Below are positions 1-12,051 of a stretch of 64,000 nt of DNA, piece by piece. The notes under the pieces were generated by a model. The model had not been told where the DNA came from and searched no databases. It worked only from the letters and a program-made list of their open reading frames with translations. Every line of letters starts with the position of its first letter. Positions within the stretch are counted from its first letter, which is position 1. The translations under genes were made by a program, and so were the position numbers. The DNA is from Diphasiastrum complanatum (lineage: Eukaryota > Streptophyta > Lycopodiopsida > Lycopodiales > Lycopodiaceae), in assembly GCA_029204225.1 (NCBI GenBank), contig CM055113.1, positions 7,221,852 through 7,285,851 of the forward strand, written 5' to 3'.

Positions 1-1093
1 CAAAGAATCCTGAATCAGTTTCACTCCCGAGCCACGGTGATTGAATATAGGAGAGCAAAGATTTATGACAACTGAATACCGGCATTTGGAAGTGGAGTAG
101 GGTGAGTTTCCGTAGGAATTTGCAGACCTTAAGGAGCCTAGGAATATTCCCTCTAGAACCATAATCCTTTACTAAAGTCATATTCAATTACTATTGATAC
201 TCGTCTACTTGCATATAGCCATCAAACACCATGGACCGCTCCACATGTCCAAATTGGAGTGCATGGGGTACTCACGAGGTTGTTAATTACATTCTAGGCA
301 TAGATCCGAATGTCGAGGAGTGACTAATAAACTCGTACACTGGAATGTTGATTATCCAAGTCAAAGATTATTTTGAATCCTCAATATCAGGCATGGACGT
401 GACACATTATTCTGGTAGGAAGAGATCCTTATTGCAGTTTGGAACGTTAATGTAGCATTGACATTTCCTTCACATGGTTTCATGCAACAAAGAAAGGCAA
501 GCACAAAGGATGTGGTTTCCTTTTCTTATCAAACAAAAAACCTACTCTTTTTCTTTAGAAAGCCTATTTCCCTAGTCTAGAAAGAATCTGGTGCATGCTA
601 GATTCAACAGGTGTTGATCTTGATCATATCCTGCTCTAATACCAGTTTAAAGATTAAAGCACCCAGCAATCACTAGAGAGCACAGACAAAGCTTGTATCA
701 AAATAGAAGGGAAGGATCCAAAATGATATATGAGAGAGATGAAGTTATGTAGAGGTTTGTGTATCTTCACATCTGGTCCAGTGTTGTCAGGTCTTCTTAC
801 ACATAAGACGGAAACGCCTCATCAATATAGCTCATGAGGCTCATAGGGTTATGAAGTCATTTAAGTGCTGAATACAGTGAATGTCTAAATAACTGCAAGC
901 TATATGAGCCACTGTGTGACATACATTGTGAAGGCATAACGTATTTATGGAATTGTAATTATCCATGAACTACTTAAGTGGTACTTAGTTGGCAACATCT
1001 GGAAAAGAAAAGATGCTGGTAACCACATGTGAATCATGGAGCTATTTGTGATTGGGCATATTGCCTATATTTTCCTTTTGTGCATGATTTCTT
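1..1093. other. Non-coding DNA with a primer-binding-site-like motif
   Basis: No gene is recognised here. At 633-644 the minus strand reads TGGTATTAGAGC, one base away from the initiator-Met tRNA primer-binding site TGGTATCAGAGC seen in the intact elements further along the window. It may mark the decayed edge of a minus-strand LTR retrotransposon, but I could not find a matching LTR pair or coding sequence beside it. Confidence 0.3.
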
Positions 1094-2480
1094 TTGACCT
1101 TTAATTTAGTTTTTCATGTCAAATTCAGTTATCCTTTAGTCTTGTTTTCTGATCACAAGAAAATACTTGAATGTGAAAAATTGGTTCAGGGGTGGCAGCG
1201 GAAGTTGGACATTTCTCTTGACATAATCGATATGATAAACTCACTTTTATCTAAAGCAGAGTCGCTTGCATCGTATGAATACACGATGGCAGCTATAGCA
1301 GCTCCTTGAATGCACTTGTAAGATGTATATTGCTGTTGGAAACAGGGTCAAGTTATTTGTGAAATATTTTTTGCAGTCATTTCATACAAGTTCTCAGAAC
1401 AGTCTGTGGCTGGCTACATGAACCCAGATTTTGAGATTTTAATAATGCTATGTTCACATTTGGCTGTGGAGTAGCTGAAAGTATGCTCAAATAAAGTTGA
1501 TCAGGCGGCATTTTTGGAGGAAAGATCAAGGTGTTTATTCCCAATTTATGCTAAATGCTGATAATTTTTAACTGTCTTAGTCATTCTAAGAGAGAATTTT
1601 TGTTTGAATTCAAGAAACATATCGTGAAATGTAAAGGTAGTATTTTTTGTTACATGGAATGTGCTTTACTTTTTCCAGATTGAAAAGTGGTGTTCAAATA
1701 TTTGTGAGACGTGCAAAAATTGAGATAATACATCCAATTTTGATTTTTTAAGTGTTGTTGTTTGATATTCTAGGTTTTTTATTTCTCCTTGTCAACTAAT
1801 GAGGTGGACTGCTGTAGTTGACCCTCAGTTATCTGCTACTCTTTTTTGAATCTGATTATTGGCATTGGGTTCAGGTGGAAAGATAATTTGGAAACATGTG
1901 AGCATGCCCAGAAATGTTTGCAGAGGGTTGAAAGGTTATACCCCTTCTTTTTGGAAGGTTGGATTTGAGACCAGCCTCTGTCAATAGTTCCATAGTGATA
2001 TTAGTATGAGACACCATCTGGACCCCAATGACTTGGTTCATTGCTTGAGATGCGTATCAGGTTAGCGAGAATACATTGGAGAGGATAAAGAAAAGCAAAT
2101 GCCCTTGCTTAAGCAGTACATTGCCTGCAAGCAGTCATCGGCAATTGTCACCCTCAAAACTTGTTCTATGCAAAATTGTAGATTGCATTCAAGACTAGGA
2201 CCCTAGAACAAGAAGAGACACTTTCCTTATATTGGAGTTATGTTGATTGAGTATTTTAGCCATTTTGGATGGCTCATTAATGATTTTTGAAATTGTGTAC
2301 ATTCATGTCTACATTAGTTGATGGGTTAATGGCAGCAGAAATACGCAGATCCATCTTTTATGCTGAAACTGGAGATGGAATACAATCACGTCTTAGTTGG
2401 GCAGGTCAAATTTGAGAGTTAAGAAAAAAGTACTTATAATGCTTCTGTACTACTGGAAAATGTATGGAGTACACTAAATC
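1094..2480 (+). pseudogene. Exon-like fragments of an unrecognised gene
   Basis: Three stretches look like coding exons but I cannot name the protein. The first (about 1141-1308) encodes a helical segment containing ECEKLVQGWQRKLDISLDII and ends in a stop at 1307-1309. The second (about 1874-1938), just after a CAG, reads WKDNLETCEHAQKCLQRVER. The third (about 2338-2403) reads EIRRSIFYAETGDGIQSRLS before a GT. Each has plausible splice-like borders but they do not join into a long frame. It could be a decayed gene, or exons of a gene extending off the left edge. Confidence 0.22.
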
Positions 2481-2976
2481 ATGTCTTATTGCTATTAGAA
2501 AGAAATCTTTAATCTTATATGAAAAATAACTCATTTACTGCCAGCTGCTAGGCCTGCATGAATCATCTAAAGGAACTCTTCTCAGGCTTTACATGCGTTA
2601 GTTGAATATGAGAAAAACATTCAATTCTTGCCATGATCTGCTTTCTTGCTATATCAATGTTCTTCTAACATGTTCTAATACCCGGATGTCTCTGGAACCA
2701 AGGAAAATCCTCATCTGGATTATTTTATTCACAAGGTTAAAGAAGTGAATGGCAGGTCCAAGCTGTCATTATCCTAAGTTAGCATCAAGTTGAAAGGCTT
2801 TCAGATTTAATTGCTGGATTCAGCAACTGTCAAGTTTTCTACTAATCAAATCTTGCATGCATGAATCCCTATCTCAATTCAATTATTTTAGAAAGAAAAA
2901 TCTCTGAGAACAAGAATCCATTCAAAGCTTACCTGTAATCACATGTTCTAACAAAAGTATTGCAAAAATTCAGGAG

Positions 2977-3300
2977 TTATAGAGTCCTTTCACAATTTAA
3001 ATTGGTGGGTTGCTGTAGATTCATTTTGTATGTTGCTGGCTTGCCTCCTTCATCACTGACTTGCAAAAGCTTGACCAGATCTCCATCGCTTGATTCCAAT
3101 CCTCTTTCGAGCAAATAACTGTCATTGATACCAATTGAGCATTTAAGACTCGAGACACCTGTAATCGAAGCAATGTGGAACCAAGGATGGGACGATCTTT
3201 TCATCCCATGACTATCATGCAACAATGACTGCAGCCTTGGAAGAGCCATTTGTATGCTAGTATCATGTTGGGAATCTGCATACAAAAGGTTATTGTTCAT
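2977..3300 (-). other. Minus-strand ORF of 107 codons, function unknown
   Basis: An open stretch on the minus strand encodes a mixed-composition, non-repetitive protein piece (LPRLQSLLHDSHGMKRSSHP near the start, then GLESSDGDLVKLLQVSDEGG). Composition is more protein-like than most chance ORFs nearby, and a CCCTATAG just upstream on the minus strand could be a splice acceptor. No family is recognised and no partner exon was found. It could be a 3' exon, a decayed exon or chance. Confidence 0.18.
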
Positions 3301-5539
3301 GCCTATAGGGTAATATAAACATTGCTAAAAGGTGAATAACATTGAAAACATGAAGGAATAGTTCTTTGGATGAGATGCACAGTTAAATTTAGACAATCCA
3401 TATAGGTCATTCTGGAAGATACATTCTAAAAAATAAACCTAGCAAACAGGAAAGAAGAGAGCATATGGTAATCAATGATAGGTTCTTGCATGAATAATAA
3501 CATATTTGAGCAAGAAGATAAGCATTATACAATAGACTAATAGAAGAATTTGACTGCTGTCAACCCGGTCGATTATTCATCCTTCTGTCTTTGGTAACCA
3601 AGCATGCTTAAAAAGAAGGAAAACAGATTATTTTGAAGAGGAATTATTTATGTTGACAATTGTTTTGAAGTAATAGTTATGATCTTGGAGAGAGAAATGT
3701 CAACCACCTAAGCTGATCATTATGTAAGTAAAAGTCATCATCTATGATATAGAAACAATGGTGAAAATCCAAAGCAGAACCTAGGACATTAAGAAAGTTC
3801 AAGACGGAGTAGGGCTAGTTAATGACAAGTAATATGGTTGACTTGGTAAGACATTATAATAGCGTTCCATGTTCATTTGATGTAGTTATGATGTTTAGCC
3901 TATGAAGGGGGTTGATAATGCAAGTGTTCAGCGTGAGTTAATGGTAGGAAAGTATTCTAGTTACATTAAACAAGTTGAAAAATATGAGACCAAGGGGCAA
4001 GGAATTGTGGGACTTGAATGATGGGATATAGAATGATACCAATTGTTTTAATTGGTGCATATAGCTGAAATAATTGTAATACTAGCCATAAAAAATATTA
4101 ATTTGAAGAGTTGTTTTTATTTTTGTCTAGATGAATACAAAACATACTTTTTATATGTAACTAGCTTCTCATTTTTTAAATGTCTTTAGAGACTTTAGAA
4201 ATTGAGTTTTTTGGATTGGTACTTCTTCAAGGACAATGTTATGAGGAAAATGATATATATTTTTGCTTCAAAACCTTTTGCTTTTTCACGTGATAGTACA
4301 ATTAAAAGAATACAAAACATGATATCTGATTAATTGTATGTTGGTTTCAATCGGATTGGTATTGCAAAGGTAATACTAGTTGGTCATCATTCTACAATGA
4401 ATAATTGCAATCTTATTTTTCAATCTACATGCAATATGAAAAACAGAGGGGTACCTAGAAAAATGGGACCAAGCCTCTGATTGCACATAGAAATATACAA
4501 AAGAAAAAAAAATGATTGTGTTGTAAGAGTCCTCTCCATTTCAAGAAGAAGATACTAAATCCTCACAAAACTGGAGACTTTTGTCTTGATTGTTGTCTTG
4601 GATATGCATATAGTTGACACCATGTGCACATCCCCTCTGTCACCCCTAGTTCAAGTATTGCTTGGGCCAACATTGATTGTTATTGACCCTGTAGGATCAC
4701 AAGGGCTCATACTAATTGGTTAAGTTCCTTCCCTTGAAGCATATTCCCACCCACAATAGAGCAATATAAAAGGTTGCAATTTAAATGTGGTGATTTGAAA
4801 TATTGCAATAAACTTTTTTATGTGGGCTATACATTCAAATAAAAACAAATTGCATTTAAAAAATAAAAATTCATATTGATGCTCAAAGCACTTAATAACA
4901 ACAATCTGGCTTTAAATAAATCATCACAAGAGCTCACCTCTATTGTGACAAGCTAAAAATGTAATTTTCTAGAAAAGACACAACATCTTTGACAAAATAA
5001 ACATGATAGCTTTACTACTATTGTGTGACAAAGGAATGGTCAAAATATATGTATTATGCATACAATTTAATATAAGAGATTATGAGTGTCCTATAAGCAG
5101 TGAGTTGGATAAGACTTACTTTTTGCTCCTAGTGATTTCCTTTTTACTCCTAGAGGTCGGAACAAGATTCCTTATTCCCATGACAAATGAGGACATACAA
5201 AAGAAAATGAGAAAAAATAATTCGAGAGTCATGGCAACCTTTGTTTTAAAGTGAAAAAATCATTTAAATGTTGGAATTTGATAATGAAAGAGATTTCATT
5301 GTGAACTTGTTAAAAAAGAAAACAATAGTTTTCTTTAAAAATCTAGCGCACAATAGAGTTGCCTGGTGAGCTTTGAGCACATGATTAGAATAGCTTACCG
5401 AGAGCCTACCTTGACAAAGCTAAAAGAAAAGAAGGCTAAAAAGACAATGAAAAAGATGAAAAAAGGAGAGAAGATAATGAGCCAAAATGAAAAGAGGAGG
5501 ACATAAGAGGAGAAAGGTAGGATCACCATCTTAAGAAAC
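3301..5539. other. AT-rich intergenic DNA, no gene seen
   Basis: I see no protein motif, RNA gene or clear repeat border in this stretch. The short ORFs present, for example at 5003-5254, are low-complexity hydrophobic translations without family features. Confidence 0.6.
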
Positions 5540-5704
5540 ACCACCACCACTGTAGCGACAATGGTGGGCTCACACCACCACCGTAGTGACAATCGTGGGA
5601 TCACACCCCTCTAAGGGCTCTCAGACCACCACCGCAGTGACATGGTGGGATCAGACCCTCTAAGGGCTATTAGACCATCATTGCAAGCGACTGGAGTGGT
5701 GGTG
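5540..5704. repeat. Imperfect tandem repeat, CCACCACCGTAGTGAC type
   Basis: Three to four imperfect units of roughly 45-55 bp repeat the pattern CCACCACC(G/A)(T/C)AGTGAC, then AATGGTGGG, then TCACACC or TCAGACC. The later units share CCTCTAAGGGCT. It lies about 0.3-0.5 kb upstream of the presumed leader of the aspartic protease gene. No coding meaning was recognised. Confidence 0.6.
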
Positions 5705-6949
5705 TGGAATATGCTATCCCAAAACATAGTCGAGAATGACACAAAGTGAAAAAAAATATAAAAAGGCCTTGCTATGGAGATTCATACCCTAATGCTTAAG
5801 GCTTGAGATCAACAACTTATTATACCCAACCACAGGCCTATAATTGGACTAAATTTGTGCCTTGATATATCGGCTCCCTTGGGAAGTTTATGAGTGGTTA
5901 CAGTGACGGCCTTATGGATGAGGTGACGTAAAACATGCGTACACACTCAACCATACTATACGCCAATTTTTTTAATACAGAATACTCGAGAAAAGATGGG
6001 ATCTTATTGAGTGGGTGAACAGGGCCCGCTGCAACTAGCCTATAGGAAACCTTTTGGAGGGGTGGGAACAGTCCACGGGAAAGGGAACGTTTAGGGCTGT
6101 CGGCCGGCCCCTCGGCCTTCCGCTGAAGCTGCCGATCGACGAGAAGACTTCTCTCTTTCTCTCTCGTTTTCGATTCTCTGTTTCTCTTTCTTCTTGCGAG
6201 GCCGCGCCATCGCTGGGTCGGCTTCTCCGATTTTGCTCATCAGGTTGCCGATTCTGTGATATTTTTGAGTTTCTCTGCCTTTTGTTCATACGGATCTCTA
6301 AATTTGGCCGCCGTTTTCCCCTCTTTGCTGTTTTTTTGGCCGATTCCTTGACTATTTTGATGACTGATTGATTGATTGTTCATTTTTTGAGTTCGATCCA
6401 ACGAGGTGGCGGCAATTGGTGGCTTTTTATATCCTGTTTTTTCTGGCTTTGGATTGCAGAGGCTGCATCGGATTAGCGGCTTGTAGAGCTTCGCTGAGCT
6501 GCTTGTTTTGACGGTCTATTCTCTGCTTCGGTAGTAAATATATGTTGTTTCTTGTTAGGAATTTTGAAGCATTTTTCCATCCTGTAATCAGATTGTTTGC
6601 GGCTTTGATACATAATATTTGTAGCTGGGGAAACAGCACCTGGTGGTAAAGTATCGGATGTAGCTTCGTGTCTATTCTGATTGCATTGCCAAGTTTTGCT
6701 GCATATGCAAGCTCTTTTTTAGAAGACATATATCAAGAGTCCCTCGAATCGGTTGGTATTATTCCTCATCCTTCGCTAGTAAGCATTTGATGCTATATGG
6801 AAAGCATGGCGGATTGAAGAATGACGTGAATTAGTGATTCTGTGACATAGATTGGTCATTTTGTAGAGAGAGGGCTTCTCATATGCCGGCTGTACCCTGC
6901 CATCTTCGTGACTGTTTTAGAAGCTTGGAGAGACCTGTGATTCACTACA
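5705..6949 (+). promoter_or_regulatory. Presumed promoter and 5' leader of the protease gene
   Basis: This segment precedes the start codon at 6950. A TATA-like TATAAAAAGG lies at about 5757-5766. A pyrimidine-rich CT tract at 6148-6195, typical of plant 5' leaders, follows a GC-richer stretch at 6050-6150. The leader may contain an intron, since several GT and CAG pairs are available between 6240 and 6900, but none can be chosen from sequence alone. An upstream ATG at 6883 in another frame would overlap the true start if retained in the mRNA. The transcription start is not determined. Confidence 0.35.
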
Positions 6950-7233
6950 ATGGTCTCTGCTTGGTTTCCCCTCATCCTTATCGCACTACTCTATCTTCTG
7001 GTGCATCTGCCTCACTTGAATTTGTCTCTCTCAACCGTGAAACCAATTTCAAGGTCGCAACAGCACTCCCCTGGGCAGCTTATCTTTCATTCGCAACACG
7101 GGGCTGCTGCACTGCTACCTCTGCAGTTTTCCGACCCTAACTTAACATTCTCGAACAATTTTGACGTCCGGCATGGAAGGCAATTGGGAGGAAGTGCTCG
7201 GATGACGCTTCATGACGACTTGCTTACCAAAGG
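6950..7233 (+). CDS. Protease exon 1: signal peptide and propeptide
   Basis: Encodes residues 1-94 and two bases of codon 95. It starts with a hydrophobic leader (FPLILIALLYLLVHLP) and continues through a propeptide-like stretch with RHGRQLGG. The donor is GG|GTAGGC at 7234. Joined to exon 2 it restores KGYYTSRVWIGTP, the expected entry into the protease fold. Confidence 0.88.
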
Positions 7234-10200
7234 GTAGGCTCTAGTTAATATTTCTTTCATTTGCATCTAAGAAATTTTAGGATTTATGACTGAGCGAGTT
7301 TAGGATTTTGCAGGTATTACACCAGCAGAGTTTGGATCGGGACTCCTGCCCAAGAGTTTGCTCTTATAGTAGACACCGGTAGCACAGTGACATATGTTCC
7401 ATGTTCTTCATGCACACATTGTGGAAGCCATCAGGTAAGCTTTCAGATTTATATTTCCCTTGTATATCCTTGTTCCTCACATCACTACTAGTTTATCTGT
7501 CCCTTGAAATGCCAGTTTTTACCTCCAGCACTCCTGAGATCGATGTAAGCATTTTCAGTTCCTTCCTCATTCCAGCTCAGGCTTATATTATTAACGAGTA
7601 CACTGTCCAGTGTTAGATATCACGAGCCTTTTGGTGTTTTGTGGATTGAATCACATGTTTTTGTCTTGCTATTCATTTGAGATGCACGTGTAGGTTTATT
7701 TAGTCCTATTGGTTGCCTTGCAGTTAAAACGATTTGGTAGAGTGATACATTAAGAAGCAGTATCTACTTTCTCTAAGCTTTTATAAATTAGTCAAGGGAA
7801 ATTTGTAAGCTTATGGGAAAATGTGCTTGAAAGAATTTATAACAGCTTCTTAGGAATCAGATAGTGAGTTAAGATGTGTGCTGCCCTGAGATGTAAGTAG
7901 CTGAGCACTGGTTTGCCAATACAACTTGATGTAGGATCCCAGATTTGCACCGGATTCTTCAAGCTCCTACCAGCCTTTGAATTGTAAGACTGAATGCGTA
8001 ACTAATCAATGTGATACCAAGCAGCAGTGCAAGTATGAAAGGCAATATGCTGAAATGAGTACAAGTAGTGGTCTACTAGGAAAAGATATAATGTCATTTG
8101 GCAATAATAGCATGATTGGTGAGGAGCATCTTACTTTTGGCTGTGAGACTATTGAGACCGGGGATTTGTTTTATCAAGATGCCGATGGGATCATGGGGCT
8201 AGGACGTGGACCACTCAGCATTGTAGATCAGTTGGTTGAACATAAAGCAATGTCAAACTCTTTCTCTTTATGCTATGGAGGAATGGATGAAGGTGGAGGT
8301 GCCATGATACTTGGTGCAATACCTCCCCCTCCAGAAATGGTGTTTACTGCATCTGAGCCCCATCGCAGGTAATAAGAAACTTAATTGGCTTGTCAATTTC
8401 TAGCAGTTCTGTAAATTTTTAACAATATATTTTCTCGTACATTGCTAAGAGCATGCGGTTCTGATACTATTTTTTCTTATCCTGTGATTCAGTCCATACT
8501 ACAACTTGGGGCTGAAGGGACTTCGAGTTGCCGGCAATCCTCTATCTATCGATCCCAGTGTTTTCAATGGAAGATTTGGCACAATATTGGACAGTGGAAC
8601 TACATATGCATATTTCCCCGAGAAAGCTTATAACGTTTTTCGTGATGCAGTGAGATTCTGTTCCTTATTCTTGCTGATTAGCATTTGTATTTCTTCAGAG
8701 ACAAGTGCCTTATGAACTCTACTCTATTGTTTATCTGGATGTACATGCTGTATTGAATACTCCACTGAAGTTAATGAAGAACTGACTAAATGCCTCAACA
8801 ATAATTCAAGCTATAGACTTTCAATCTATTGAGTGATCTCAACCATTTTTGAAGAGTTGCCTTCAGACATTATATGGAGAGGATATCCTCATCCATCAAT
8901 ATTCAATTGAGTTATTGATGGTGTGACAAACTTAATTTTGTGCTGCAAAGCTCTAGTTATTGTCATTTCTTTTTTGCTTGCTGCTCGGTGGTGAATTTGT
9001 TGTCGGTGATCAATGTCAGCTTACTTGTTCCACCATTGTATCTAAGAAACCTTGCTCTGATTTTTTTTTGATCAATTTAAAATATACACTTGAAGATGTC
9101 ACATATGAATAAAAAAATAGGAGTTTCTCTGAATAGCTTTGCTCTTGGTTCCCCTTTTGAAAGCTAATTTTGCACCTCAGCGAGCGTGCATATGAGTGAG
9201 CACGCTTGTCCGTGTAAGATCCCAAGTATCTAGAAGTCATCAAACTTTAATTACTTCTTAAATCCTCACATGTTCAACAAAAGCATGGTCCTCAATTTTT
9301 TCCTCAAGTAATGAGTATCTTGTAACTCAACTGGCACAGTAATTGTTAGAGCCTAATCCTCCAACAAAGGTGTACAAGCAAGAATATGGAGGGGTTCCCT
9401 TGTGGCTTTGTCGGTGGGTCGTCCCACTGAACCAATAATTGTATCTGCCGTTCACGTCAACTGTGCTGTAGCCAAACCTGAAGAACACTAGCTGGCTGGA
9501 ATGGAATTGATTCTGAGTGCGGCTATCTTGGTATCACAAGACTTATATGCTCAATAGAAGCTCTCAACAAATTGACATGGAAGCTATCACAGTCATGTGT
9601 TGTAGCATGAAACTGTAGTCGATAAGTTACTGAACTAAGCTTCTTGAGGGTGAGATAAGGGCCATAATATCTTAGGGTTAGCTGCTTTGTCTACGACTCT
9701 CCCATGAATAAACTTATACTGAGCAAAAGGAAGTTGAACGTAACTTTTAGTTTTTTGAAATTCTATCATATCAACAAGATTGATTCATTTTTTCTTTTGC
9801 TGATTTTTCTGCAAGAGAAGTTGTGTTAGATGAAGTAGATGAATATCCTTTACTAATTGAAAACTTGCCAAACCAGTACTCATGTTGATTGGACTGTTGT
9901 AGTTGCATTATGGTGAATGAGAATTTTTACCCCAATGTCCAACATTTCAGTGACATAAACTGCTGCATATAGCTCTCTAGTATATGATTGAAGACCTCAT
10001 ATTAGTCATTGCCTCTCCAAATGGTAAGCGCACATCAACACTCCAACATCAAGAATATGCACCAAATTTGTCCAAAGTTGGAGGTAAACCTTGTATCCCA
10101 AAATTTTAGAATGGACTTGGAAATCCATCTAATTGGAATTTTTTGAAAGAAAAGCTTTGTGTGAACTGCTCTAGAGTAACGATGTTGCAATAACCTCCTA

Positions 10201-11996
10201 CTCAAAAATCAGCCAAAAATGACTATTCATGCATCCTGTCCATACTAAGTATGGGGTAAGTCCATAAAGAGTCCAAGAAATTTATTTGTCCATTGACGAT
10301 AAGGTATAGGCCAAAGCTGTAGGAGTTCTTACATTTTGTTCATGGAGTATTTGGCGTATAGAAGAATAAACCTGGTGTTGAGCATTGCGATAAAGATCTT
10401 GAAACTTCTTTGTTTTTCCATTTTTTTTTGGTTTAGGGTGGGAAAAAAAAGAAGACTTAGGGATGTAAAAAAATGCCAAACAACAAAGCATACTACTAAC
10501 TGAACAAAGCATATAGGCTTTAGCATGCTGCATACCAAAATTGAAACTTGAAAGCAATCACATTATACAGACTATAGTGCCGAGTGTATATGATACAAAA
10601 ACATGGAAATTGATCTACATTCCACACATGTCTCATGAGAAAGATCAATATGTCTGATGTCATAAATGGTAAAGCTTTGCTATATATTATCAAGGAGTGG
10701 GCGAATGGCCAAGTACATGAGTATGATAGATGGACAATGGACTCATAGAGTCATGTGAACAATGATACAAAATAAAACCCTGAATCTCTATGACTCAGAG
10801 GCAACATGATCCGATGGGAATTCCTCCTCATCACTATCATTGGTAGATGAGTAGGAAGATAGGGAATTCTCCTCGAGTATGTGCAGTTGTATCCCTGAAC
10901 CTCTGCCCTTGCCTCTGCCCCTCCACCTGCCCCTGCCCCTACCACTACCTCTAGGTATACCAGGGCCTCGTTGAGCCGCTGCTCCCTCTGCCTGTGATAC
11001 TACTTCTCTGGCTCAACATGCAAATCCATCAGGCATACCCTGTGCCTACCCACCCCTTTGCGTACAAGTGATGCAGGCTCAGCCCGTGTCTCGGCATTGG
11101 GATCAAGCCATCCCACATCCTTTCCAATGTCCATCTCCATCTCATCATCCAAGGCCTTGTCCTTCTCCTCCTCCTCTTCATCATCATTCAATCCCTCTTT
11201 AGCCTCCTCCCCACTCTCCTCTCCTGCATCCTTTGCATCGGCCCTAGTCATGGATCTTGTGGTGTTGTGTTGGCTCCTGTCATGACCTGCCAACCCTCGA
11301 TGATACTCCGACAAGATCTCATCATCAGCCGTAGCTTGTGTATGTGCATGGCCTGCTGCAATGTCCATGGATCTAAGGCCTCCTAGGGATTCACTTGCCT
11401 AACTGTACCATCTCTCTACATGTGCTTGACTAGCCACAGGTTGGTGGTGCAATAAACCGACTTATTTAGCTGGGGAACTCTAAGCCTATTGCATTTCTTG
11501 GTGTGCATGAGAGACCGAGTGCTCCAGTTTTGCTCACAAGCAGAAGCGGAACAATCCTTAGCAAGGATGCGAGTGGCAAGAGCGGTAATATAAGGCGGAT
11601 TTGCCCACCACCCACCATATGAGCATCTCTAATAAAAACTCATCATACTCACTTGAGATCCAATGCAGCATCCTTGTCTGCACTTTAAATCCAACATCTC
11701 TCTCTTGATCTTGTGCAACAATTTAGTAGATGGATCGTCTCACTCATAATCCCTCGTCCTCTTATGAAATCAAGTGCGATCTTTGATTTGCTGATCTCGG
11801 AAAAGGCAATCTCCTGTATCTGCTGGGAAGTGCAACTCCTACAACATACGAATAAGCATGTGGCATGGAATAGAGTTAAAGGCTCGTCTAAAGTCAACAA
11901 GAAAACAACACTCTCTCCTTCTAATGCTTCGTTGTCTATGAGTGTGCCAAGAGTGAAAACATGGTTTGTGGTAGAGAATTGTTTCATAAAATTAGC

Positions 11997-12051
<55 letters not shown>

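Noticed and set aside
6883-7140. Alternative start of the protease at 6883
   Set aside because: It is in a different frame from the catalytic domain and has a poor start context. It is at most an upstream ORF.
11058-11285. Plus-strand Ser-rich ORF in intron 4
   Set aside because: Antisense shadow of the acidic stretch in the hAT transposase remnant.
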